A stretch of 64,000 nt of DNA from Anaspis maculata. Its lineage: Eukaryota > Arthropoda > Insecta > Coleoptera > Scraptiidae. The position numbers and the translations under genes were made by a program. The stretch covers positions 47,855,257 through 47,919,256 of the forward strand of contig OX421965.1 in NCBI GenBank assembly GCA_949128115.1, in the 5' to 3' direction. Shown here piece by piece: positions 55,319-64,000 of the stretch. The notes under the pieces were generated by a model, which saw only the letters and a program-made list of their open reading frames with translations, was not told the origin of the DNA and did no database searches. Position 1 is the stretch's first letter; each line of letters starts with the position of its first letter.

Positions 55319-56103
55319 CTATTGTTGACTATAAAGGTGATTATAAAGGTAAATAGGTAGTTCATTCAAACTGTTTCTTCTAGTGTTATATAAAGATTTA
55401 GTTATTTCTAGTGATTCTAAAAGAAGTCTTCTTCTGTATTTATATTCTGTTTGTAAAATTTTGAAATTTCTGTCTAAATTGAAGTTATGGTGTGATATGA
55501 TTATATGTGAACTGAAATGTGATTTTGCGTCAAAGAAACCAATTCTATTTGCTTTATTAATTTCACTAACATGCTCCTTAATTCTTGTCTCAAACTTTCT
55601 ACCTGATTGGCCAATATAAACACTTTCACAGTTTTGGCAGTTCAATTCATAGACACCAGATTTGAAAAGATCTGGTAGTCTATCTTTTGTATCAATGAGT
55701 TTACTTAGTTTTTGTGTTGAGTAAAAAGAAATAGTGATGTCAGGATTATTTTGTTTGAAAATACGAGAAATTTTGATTGATGTATGTCCAATATATGGTA
55801 GACTTTTGAAAATTCTATTTTGTTGGATTGAACATTGATTGAAAGAAAATTTGTAAATAAATCTGTTGAACAGTTTATTGATAAAACTCTTCTTGTATCC
55901 ATTACTTTTGGCTATTTGACAAATGATGTTATATTCTTTTTTGAAATTAGGTTCAGAAATAGGTATTTTGAATAACCTAGTAAAGTAGCAATTGGAAGAT
56001 GCAATTTTTGCAGATGGAGCATGATTAGATGAAAATGGAATTACTGTATCAGTGGATGTTGGTTTCCTATAAATCTCAAAGTCTATTGAATTTTTGTTCC
56101 TAT
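55319..56103 (-). pseudogene. Penelope-like protein, C-terminal part with GIY-YIG nuclease
   Basis: One uninterrupted frame of about 261 codons from the MITE junction to the stop. It opens with RNKNSIDFEIYRKPTSTD, the conserved segment after the RT core. The endonuclease follows: SGVYELNCQNCESVYIGQSG contains both the GIY-like (GVY) and YIG elements with the CxxC zinc-binding pair typical of Penelope between them; RKFETRIKEH holds the expected catalytic Arg. The C-terminus is complete. The frame continues, across the MITE, from the RT fragment at 57644-57814. It is classed as a pseudogene because the 5' part is lost and the MITE splits it. Confidence 0.88.
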
Positions 56104-56104
56104 A

Positions 56105-57641
56105 CAGGGTGGTCCATTCTAGCGTAATTATCCCATAGCGGTCTTACTGTTCAAGATAGAGAAAAAGATGTAAGAGAGAAGTTATATGATTTGATGAGAC
56201 CTATAACCTAAAATTATTTTCAGCTATACAGGGTGTCCCATTTTGACGGCATTAACAAAACGTCAATTTTTTTAAATAGGACACCCTATATTTTTTTGCA
56301 TTCTCGGATTCAGCTTTTTTAACTGTCTTATGCCTGTATTTTTGTTTTCCAATTGTGTGGCAGTGCTACCAACTAAAAATTAAAAACTGAAAAAAATTGC
56401 ATTTCCACAGTTATCTTGAAAAAATCGTGGCGGCCTTGCTTTTCAAAACTAAGAGATGAAACTTGACATGGTGATAGTCAAGTCAAAGACCAATATCCCA
56501 ATGCCATAAAATTGCGATTTCTTGATACAACAAAAACAACAAAAAATCAAACTTTATAATTTTCAAAGTCTCATAACTCATTTTTTTCAAATAGCATGCC
56601 GCTAATTTTATAACGTTATCTGATAGCTTTTTTCATCCTCTTTCATTTTTACTAGGGATACCCTACCCTTAAACAAAATTTTTTTCGAGATAATCGGAAA
56701 TTTTCACAAAATTTGTGATTTTTTTATTTTTTTTCACAAATTGAGTTGGCCGTGATGAATGACAGACAAGCCAAATAGTACGCAACTCTCGGTTAGTCAG
56801 TCTGAATATTGTCGAACAAGAAAAAATGACTTTACGCGAGAGAAAATGATTGATATGATATTCTGGTAATGATCCAGATATCCAGGATCCCAATTTGTTT
56901 TTTTCTGCGTTGAAGCCATTTTCTTTTGTTCGACAATATTCAGACTGACTAATTGAGCGTTGCGTACTATTCGGCCTGTCTGTCATTCATCACGGCCAAC
57001 TCAATTTGTGAAAAAAAATAAAAAAATCACAAATTTTGTGAAAATTTCCGATTATCTCGAAAAAAATGAAGTTCAAGGGTAGGGTACCCCTAGTAAAAAT
57101 GAAAGAGGATTAAAAAAGCTATCAGATAACGTTATAAAATTAGGGGCATGCTATTTGAAAAAAATGAGTTATGAGACTTTGAAAATTATAAAGTTTATTT
57201 CTTTTTGTGAACGCCCTGTATCAAGAAATTGCAAATTTTTAACATTGGTGTATTGGTCTGTGACTTGACTATCATCATGTCAAGTTTCATCTCTTAGTTT
57301 TGAAAAGCAAGGCCGCTACGATTTTTTCAAGATAACTGTGGAAATGCGATTTTTTTCAGTTTTCAATTTTTAGTTGGTAGCACTGTCACACAATTCAAAA
57401 ACAAAAATACAGGCATAAGACAGTTGAAGAAGCTGAATCCAAAAATGCAAAAAAATATAGGGTGTTCTATTTAAAAAAATTGACGTTTTGTTGATCCCGT
57501 CAAAATGGGACACCCTGTATAGCTGAAAATAATTTAAGGTTATAGGTCTCATCAAACCATATAACTTCTTCCTTACATCTTTTTCTCTATCTTGAAGGGT
57601 AAGACCGCTATGGGATAATTACGCTAGGATGGACCACCCTG
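56105..57641. mobile_element. TA-flanked MITE inside the Penelope element (outer)
   Basis: The ends CAGGGTGGTCCATTCTAGCG and its complement have TA duplicated at 56103-56104 and 57642-57643. Leaving out the element and one TA brings the Penelope codons on both sides into the same frame (LLL, Tyr, RNK). The outer element itself is only about 125 bp per arm; the rest is the nested element 56229-57517. Confidence 0.92.
56229..57517. mobile_element. TA-flanked foldback element nested in the outer MITE
   Basis: 1289 bp with ends CAGGGTGTCCCATTTTGACG and its complement, TA at 56227-56228 and 57518-57519. The arms pair over about 600 bp to a turn near 56870. The insertion point is the exact centre of the outer palindrome (TTCAGC-TA-TAGCTGAA). 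Confidence 0.9.
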
Positions 57642-57643
57642 TA

Positions 57644-57814
57644 TAATAAGAGGTCAAGAAAAGCTAGTTTTCTATTATTTTCAATTTCGAAAGTGAATTT
57701 GATGTTATTATGAAGGTTGTTTATGAAATTGATGAATTCATTGATTTGATCATTTGAAAATTCAACAATTGCTAATATGTCATCAACATAATTATCTAGT
57801 ACCCACAAAAACAA
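57644..57814 (-). pseudogene. Penelope-like RT fragment with YVDD motif
   Basis: The frame contains NYVDDILAIVEFSNDQINEF, with YVDD the RT catalytic motif, then IKFTFEIENNRKLAFLDLLL, the conserved block after it. It is the upstream half of the reading frame that continues at 56103. Everything N-terminal to the YVDD region is missing where the inverted 3' copy begins (about 57832). Confidence 0.85.
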
Positions 57815-58507
57815 GTATTGTTATCTAATATTGTTTATACCTATTTACCTTTATAATCACCTTTATAGTCATCAATAGTACAGGTTCTCATGCCATCTTT
57901 TTATTTACTGTCAATTTACTGCCAATTTTTATCAAAAATCTTCTACAAACAAACAATTTATACACTTTTTTAAATAGGTAAGCCTGTACCATTGTTCTTT
58001 CTTATTTCTGTATCTAATATTTTCTTTATTTAACAGTTTCTGATGATGAGGGTCTTCCTCGAAACAATTGTCAATTAAACCTTTTTTACAAAACAACAAA
58101 TACGTGGTGTGACTGGAACAACTTTGAATTTTTACTAACTTTATTGTTTCGACTCAACAATCACTTCAGATTGAAATCACTATTCTCAACTTTTTCAGGT
58201 TTGGAAACATTTCGAGGTCTTCCAGCCCAAAACTTCTCGTTTCTCATCATTCAACGCCAAAATGATGTTGCACGAAGGAGCCTTCCGATGTTGGGATTAA
58301 ATCAGAAATGCTCATTGAGTCGTAACAATCGAACTGTTCTCAAATAATGTTACGCAAAAGGGACAACTTCTGCCAACAAAACTCTCATGCTTTCTTGATA
58401 AGATCCCATTGGAAAATTTGGAATCAGTTCAAAAGTTATTCAATTTTGAAAACGATCAGTAGGTACATTTACGATTCACTGTATAAGAGATAAAATGTAG
58501 GTATCTA

Positions 58508-59818
58508 TACCTTTTACAACTTCATTTCATCCTTATGAAAACAGATTACATCATCATGAAAACAGATTCATTCCTTATGAAAAATAATTCATCCTCATGA
58601 AAACAGAATTCATCTCCATGAAAACAGTATTCATCCTCATGAAAACAGATTTCATCTTCATGCATGGGAAAAACAGATTTGATCCCTCTGAAAACTGATT
58701 TCGTCTTAGTGGGAAATCAATTTCAATCTCATAAAAATAGATTTCAACCTAACGAAAACAGATTTAAAACGGAATTCATTGAAATGCAAGTTTGAGTAAT
58801 TGAAGCGGCATAATTTTCACACAGTCCCATGGGCTGTTCAAGGCCATCATTGTTGCGGTCGAGGAACTCATGGTAGAACCAATTTACGATCTTCCATCCA
58901 ATAATACTTGTCTGGTGTTACTTACCTGATTGGTAACACTTGAAATTTTGAGCTTCCCAATGAAAGGGAAGAAGGATTCTTCTTGTAAAAGAAGAACGAT
59001 TTACTGAGACGGTGCCTTCAGAGTAATCACAAGACGTAAAAGAGATTACAAACATTATCAAGATGCCCAAATATAATACAGGGTGGATTGAGGGGATGAG
59101 GATGAGATGGGTATCTTTAAAATAAAATCCAATAATCCAAAAAAGTTGACGGCTTCAAAAATTAACACTTCTGACACTCTTTCCTTCGGCATCCTGTATA
59201 TCATGGATTCTTAGTATTGACTCATCCTGTATTATATTTGAGCAACTTGATGATGTTTATAGTCTCTTTCGCGTCTTGTGATTACTCTGAAGGTACCGTC
59301 TCAGTAAATCGTCCTTCTTTTCCAAGGAAAATCCTTCTTCCCTTGATATAGGAAAGCTCAAAATTTCAAGTGTCACCAATCAGGTGAGTAACACTAGACA
59401 AGTATTATTGCATGGAAAATCGTCAATTTGTTCTACCATGAGTTCCTCGACTGCAGCAATGATGGCCTTGAACAGCCCATGGGACTGCTTGGAAATTATG
59501 TCGCTTCAATAACTCTAACTTGCATTTCAATGAATCCCGTTTGAAATCTGTTCTTGTCAGGTTGAAATCTGTTTCCATGAGGTTGAAATTGATTTTCCAC
59601 TATGATGAAATCTGTTTTCGTGAGGATGAATTATGATTTCATGAATATGAAATCTGTTTTCATGAGGTTGGAGTTGATTTTCCACTAGGATCAAGTCTGT
59701 TTTCGTCAGGATGAAATCTGTTTTCCTGAGGATGAATTATGTTTTCATGGGGATGAATTCTGTTTTTATGAGGATGAAATCTGTTTTCAAGGATGAAAGA
59801 AGGTTGTGAAAAGTATAA
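58508..59818. mobile_element. Palindrome with TCATCCTCATGAAAACAG-type repeat tracts
   Basis: Both outer tracts (about 58530-58770 and 59530-59800) are short tandem repeats of about 20-24 bp around 'CATGAAAACAG', in opposite orientation. Inner single-copy arms pair closely ('AGTCCCATGGGCTGTTCAAG' at 58826 with its complement near 59475). The turn is near 59150, with a TACAGGGTGG word on one side. No coding sequence. Confidence 0.7.
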
Positions 59819-60316
59819 ACTGCTCACAAATTGAAGTGGATATTTTTAAAGAGAGATTTTTTAAAATCGCCAGAAAATTCTTGAAAATCACTCGATTGTG
59901 AAACTGCTTGCACTATTTTGAAGAAAAATGTCAATATTTTCAAGAACTACTGAAGTCCTCCACAAAAATCACATGGATGTGTGTAATACAGGGTGATGAA
60001 AAAAGTTGTTCAGTTTTGTTCTTTTTCACTCTTGTGCAGGAGACTGTTCATCCACCCTGTACACCTATATTTACTTGGATCTTATAGTCTGTAGCTTATG
60101 TAACTCGTCAGTTTTTAGTTTTTCCGCTTTCCGTTGCGTACTTACCGAAATATAGCCTTTCCACTTTCCAAAGTCGTTTTATCGATGGATCTACTAACCG
60201 GGCGCTACTGGATTTTTTTTTGTACTAAGTAATGCCACTTGGCACTTAGAACGATTTTTCGCGCAGATTCCAAAATTAACGGAGGTATGACGTCTCAACC
60301 ATCTGATGTATACCTA

Positions 60317-60693
60317 CAGGGTGTCGCAAAAAAAATCATTTATGAGATTCATTTTATTTCGAAATAATCAGTAGCAAAATGCCGTTGCAAAGATCAACTC
60401 CAGGTAAGTTCGATATCGTGGCAAATATCTTGCGGAAGGGTACAAGGCAAAGAGAAATTGCCGATTTGGTGAACGTATCACAAAGTGTCATTGGTGAGCA
60501 AAGAGACGACTCCAGGCCACTGGCAGTGCCCGAATCACACATGGAGAAGGTCGCCCGAGAATAATTTCAGCTCGAATTTTAGTAATGAAAGATCTCTTTT
60601 TGTTAGACATAAAATTGTAAAATTGAAAAGTAAAATTTTCTACAACCTGTAATAAGTGTCAGAGACAAATTTCTTCGTTCATGCGACACCCTG
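60317..60693 (+). mobile_element. Internally deleted Tc1/mariner-like element
   Basis: The ends CAGGGTGTCGCA and its complement (TGCGACACCCTG) are flanked by TA at 60315-60316 and 60694-60695. Length 377 bp. It contains the N-terminal part of a transposase-like frame (60379-60564), and the catalytic domain is missing. Confidence 0.8.
60379..60564 (+). pseudogene. Transposase N-terminal helix-turn-helix remnant
   Basis: 61 codons: MPLQRSTPGKFDIVANILRK, then GTRQREIADLVNVSQSVI. The IxxxxxxGxxxxEIAxxxxVSxSxI pattern is the helix-turn-helix of Tc1/mariner-like transposases. The frame stops soon after, near the element's right side. It lies between CAGGGTGTCGC ends, so it suggests which transposase type served this TIR group. 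Confidence 0.65.
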
Positions 60694-61140
60694 TATATTT
60701 TCATGTAGTCTTCCATTTAAAATCTGCTCAAAAAATCGTTCTAAAAGTACCAAGTGGCATTGTTTTGTAAGTACCAAAAAATCCAGTAGCCGCCCCGTAT
60801 TTATTCATCGACAAAATGACTTTGGAAAGTGAAAAAGCTATATTTCGGTAAGTACGCAACGGAAAGCGAAAAAATAAAAACTAACGAGTTACATAAGCTA
60901 CAGACTATAAGATCAAAGCAAGTATAGGTGTACAGGGTGGATAAACAATCTCCTGCATGAGATTAAAAAAGAACAAAACTGAACGACTTTTTTTATCACC
61001 CTGTATTGGACATTTCCATATGATTTTTGTGGGGGACTTCAGTAGTTCTTGAAAATATTGACATTTTTCTTCAAAACAGTGCAAGCGGTTCCACAATCGA
61101 GTTATTTTCAAGAATTTTCTGGCGATTTGAAAAAAAAACG

Positions 61141-62254
61141 ATAATGACACTTTTTTGTGTTTTTTTTCTTATGCTTCAGTCAACATTTTACTCTTGCATC
61201 GACCGCTAGATATCACTCAGTATTATTATATGCAGTAGATTCCCTATAGCTTTAGCTTCAAAATGACGTATATTTTAGCTCCATTGTAAATTGTCCAGAA
61301 ATTCCAATAAGGATTCTATAAAGTTACGTCAGACGCATTATATCGGGAAAATCACTTGAACATTATTAACCTAGACTTTGATCTGTTATAATGGGGTTAG
61401 CAGCAGGGTTTGTGTCTTGATAAATCGGTTTTCTTGGATCAAATCAAGTTGAAATTGGCCTAAGGGAACTTTATCCGGTGTAAATAAATAATAGGTAGGT
61501 AGTTATATCTTTCAATACATCACTCATTTATTTTCAGTACAGCGAAGTCGGCCAGGCCGCTGCAAAACGGCCCTTAGCGGTAAACTCTCGGGTGAAATGA
61601 ATTTGTTTTTGATTTATGCAAACACTTCAGTCTTTCTAACTTCACCTCCTGCTCCAGGGGTACACGATAGGCAATTCCATCCGTCTGTGTGTCTGTCATT
61701 CCACGCAATATCGCGGCTCCTTGACCTCGGATTATCCTCAGATTTTCGCTAGATAATTACTATAAGGTACTCTAGGTGTAAACAAACAACACGGTGGGCT
61801 ACGCGGAAGCACCCATGTGTAGTTGGTCCCCGTCAAGACGCATCTTCCTCTAGCTCCGGAGACTATTTTGAAGATAGTATCTTGCAACTGCGAGAAGAAC
61901 TGCGGTCTAAAATGTAGATGCAGGCGATCGCAATTTGATTCCAAAACTCGAGAAACTTGACAGATGTTTCCAAACTCTCGGTACATCATTTACAAAGCTG
62001 ATACCTATAGTAGATACTTCACAATAATAAATTTCCATTATTTGAAAATCGATGTAATACTTGCGTCTAAAGTCCAGAGAATAACAAATCGCCGTCATGA
62101 AATCATGACTGTGCCTATCTTTTAGTCTTTTGCTTCATCAAACAATAACATTCCCCTTGACCAATGACACTGACGTGGTTTGAATCTTAATGGTGGCAGT
62201 TATATAGCAAAAAATGGTAGGTACTTACGTCACTATACACGAGCACGATAAATA
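61141..62254. other. No gene recognised
   Basis: Minus-strand frames at 61738-61989 and 61907-62098 have no recognisable domain. Confidence 0.4.
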
Positions 62255-62524
62255 ATGGACAGGGAGCTGGTGCCTCAAAACTTACGTCATAAGGTACATG
62301 ATTTTAACCCTGTAGGTCTAATGTGCGTTGATAAGGTTGTTGAAAATTTCTTTGTCTAACAGAAAAGTCTTTCGAAAATTGACAAGCCTATACCAGCCTA
62401 AAGCCCCTGGTCTGACATGTAAGACGAAGCGATTTTGACCAACCTTATGAACGCACATTAGACCTACAGGGTTAAAATCATGTACCTCATGACGTAAGTT
62501 TTAAGGCACCAGCTCCCTTTCCAT
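62255..62524. mobile_element. Inverted-repeat MITE, 270 bp
   Basis: About 90-bp arms: GGGAGCTGGTGCCTCAAAAC at the left faces its near-perfect complement at the right, continuing through 'GTTTTGAGGCACC' and 'GATTTTAACCCTGTAGGTCT' blocks. No coding sequence. Confidence 0.8.
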
Positions 62525-62615
62525 AAGAAGTGATATGGATGGCCATACGAGTTTGGGTTACCTACAACGACCTAGCGCTTAGCCCGGTGCTGAGTGAGAT
62601 AGTGTCCCCAAGGAA

Positions 62616-63598
62616 CAAGATAAGATAAGATAAGATAAGATCGATTTATTGATGATGACACAAGATTATTGTTTTCACAAGTCAGCCATGGTACAGTGTA
62701 TGGCAATATGTAAGATATTCAGTACACGAGAAAGGATCCCTCAATAAAATTTAAAAAAATCAACAAACATACAATTGAAAGTACATGGCAATTTAGCTCG
62801 ATGAATACATTGAGAGGATACGGCAATATTCATTTCAAAGTTTGAGGTCACTAAAACGATGATTTATGCATTCCTCCAAACTATAGAAGGCTTTTTCCAA
62901 TAAATAATCTCTTATTAGATTCCTGAACCGAACAGAACCGAGCTCCCTCAAGGAGGCAGGCAAGCAGTTAAAAAGAGACGGACCATAAAAAGTTGCGCCG
63001 TCCCTTGTTCTCTTGAGTCGGTGGAAACTCACCCTGATACCGTCTTTGTTTATTGTATCGTAGTCGTGTACATCAGCATGGACGGTGTATTTGGCTGCAC
63101 CTCGTTTAACCTCCACCAAGCAACGCAGAATGTATTGACAGGGCAGAGTCAGAATCCCCAACGCTACAAATGCATGCCTACAATCAGCTCGAGACCGAAA
63201 AGAACTCTGACCGATCTCTTCTGAAGCCTGAAGAGTCTGGCGCCGGCAGGTGCATGTCCCCACAAATAGATCGCATATGGAATCTTTGAATGCACCAAAG
63301 CGTGGTACACTGGCAGCAGGCTATCTCGAAGCAAAGCCGCCGTCAACCTCCTGAGTGCATAAATACTGGAGGCAACCCGCTTCGCAACCCTGTCAATGTG
63401 AGCACCCCACACGAGACCGGGGTCAAGATGTACACCCAGAAAACTGACACCGTCTGGACCCGGCACACCACCCAAGTCCCTCAGGGAAAAATACATAATC
63501 TGAGTCTTGGCCCGCTTCATGCCAAGTCCGTTAGCCTCAAACCAGTTTTCCGCACTGGTAACCGTTTCACTTAAACTAGTCGCAAGATCACGAGTGAC
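62616..63598 (-). pseudogene. 3' end of a non-LTR retrotransposon with (ATCTT)n tail
   Basis: Minus strand. From 63598, TRDLATSLSETVTSAENWFE leads into ANGLGMKRAKTQIMYFSL and VSFLGVHLDPGLVWGAHIDR, then SIYALRRL and VYHALVHSKIPYAIYLWGHA: the region after the RT core in jockey/CR1-type elements. One frameshift near 63200 switches to the frame ending at 62835 (NCLPASLRELGSVRFRNLIR, stop). The 3' UTR ends in a (TTATC)n run at 62616-62641, a microsatellite-type tail. The 5' part is cut off at about 63594, where a MITE sequence begins. It is similar to, but not shown to be the same family as, the copy at 30545-31915. Confidence 0.82.
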
Positions 63599-64000
63599 AG
63601 ATGGTGTGCAATTGACGTATCTAACTTTTTAATCGTGTTTTGTGCTTGTTTGCACCGGTAGTTCATAAATTGAATGGGTCAAGGGTGTCTGTGAGTTCAA
63701 AAACGTCTGGCGGAACTAGCATCGTTCTTGTTAAAGTTTGACAAATTTATTCGAAAAGGAATAAGGATTACCCTAGTTCCCTAGTTTCGATAGACGTTTT
63801 AAATTCACAGGCACCCTTGACTCATTTGATTTATGAACTCTCGGTACAAACAAGCACAAAACACGATTAAGAAGTTACGGCTCGATAACAAGTTGGGGCT
63901 GAAACCGCCGTAAGTGCCGTTACCATAGCAACGGCGGATACCAACCAATCAGACCGCGCTGTATTTGACGAGTTACGCCGTCCGAAACTTTGCGCCTGCA
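63594..64000. repeat. Second copy of the 26946-27345 MITE core, cut by window end
   Basis: From GTGACAGATGGTGTGCAATT onward it matches 26947-27345 with few differences, including GTTACCATAGCAAC at 63919-63932. It continues past the window end. It abuts the non-LTR fragment directly. Confidence 0.85.

Larger units (their letters stand above)
55060..58142 (-). mobile_element. Penelope-like retroelement, 5'-truncated, with inverted end copy
   Basis: The minus-strand coding part runs from 57814 to 55319, interrupted only by the MITE 56105-57641. The last ~300 bp at 55060-55360 are repeated in reverse complement at 57832-58142, so the whole is bounded by inverted copies of the element's 3' end, an arrangement known for Penelope-like elements. 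The upstream RT domain is missing. Confidence 0.85.
59860..61140. mobile_element. Nested palindromic MITEs, TIR CAGGGTGATGAAAAAAGT
   Basis: Sequence 59860-60290 pairs with 60705-61140. Inside, a sharp TIR pair CAGGGTGATGA runs from 59989 to 61003 with TA at both edges (59987-59988, 61004-61005). A second opposed pair (CCACCCTGTACACCTATA near 60053) suggests further nesting. The core at 60317-60693 is a separate element with a transposase remnant. Confidence 0.75.

Noticed and set aside
1..64000. tRNA, rRNA genes and CRISPR arrays
   Set aside because: I saw no cloverleaf with conserved A/B boxes, no rRNA-like sequence and no regularly spaced short repeats with unique spacers; a tRNAscan run would be needed to exclude tRNAs fully.

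Overview
This window is nuclear DNA of an animal, most likely an insect. I infer this from short spliceosomal introns (51-64 nt), ELOVL proteins of the insect ELOVL1/4/7-like type, low gene density, and very many TA-flanked inverted-repeat transposons. The AT-rich sequence and frequent 'tacctac' strings remind me of hemipterans such as whiteflies, but that is a guess and no species diagnosis is possible from the sequence alone.

Four genes for fatty-acid elongases (ELOVL, 3-ketoacyl-CoA synthases of the ER) are the main host genes. ELOVL-A is on the + strand (1909-13429, five exons). ELOVL-B (34254-35263), ELOVL-C (41276-42455) and ELOVL-D (53076-54078) are on the - strand with four exons each and identical intron phases. 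C and D also share 5' and 3' flanking sequence, so they look like a recent tandem duplication. ELOVL-A has one extra 59-bp intron and two introns enlarged to 5.9 and 4.7 kb by transposons and satellite. The only other convincing host gene is a single-exon leucine-rich-repeat secreted or surface protein (20783-21790, + strand).

Most of the rest is mobile DNA. There is one uninterrupted Tc1/mariner DD34E transposase (29248-30288). There are decayed non-LTR reverse transcriptases (30545-31915, 49050-49900, 62616-63598) and a decayed Ty3/gypsy element in ELOVL-A intron 4 (8700-10800). A 5'-truncated Penelope-like element with a GIY-YIG endonuclease lies at 55060-58142. Two hAT-type elements have perfect 8-bp target duplications (35937-36257, 37422-39029). 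More than a dozen foldback or MITE elements are present, many with TIRs starting CAGGGTG or CCGGGTG and flanked by TA.

Several insertions are nested and can be read precisely: a CAGGGTG MITE inside a hAT element, a MITE inside a MITE inside the Penelope element, and long foldback elements inside two separate ~260-bp tandem arrays (2640-6480 and 25555-27920). Layout: 1-13.8 kb ELOVL-A and its repeats; 13.9-20.4 kb inverted-repeat elements; 20.8-21.8 kb LRR gene; 21.8-25.5 kb largely unassigned with a GC-rich patch; 25.5-32 kb satellite, Tc1 element and non-LTR remnant; 34-54 kb the ELOVL B-C-D cluster with hAT and MITE insertions; 54-64 kb Penelope, palindromes and a second non-LTR fragment. 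Repeat boundaries are by eye and accurate to a few bases only where I give a target duplication.
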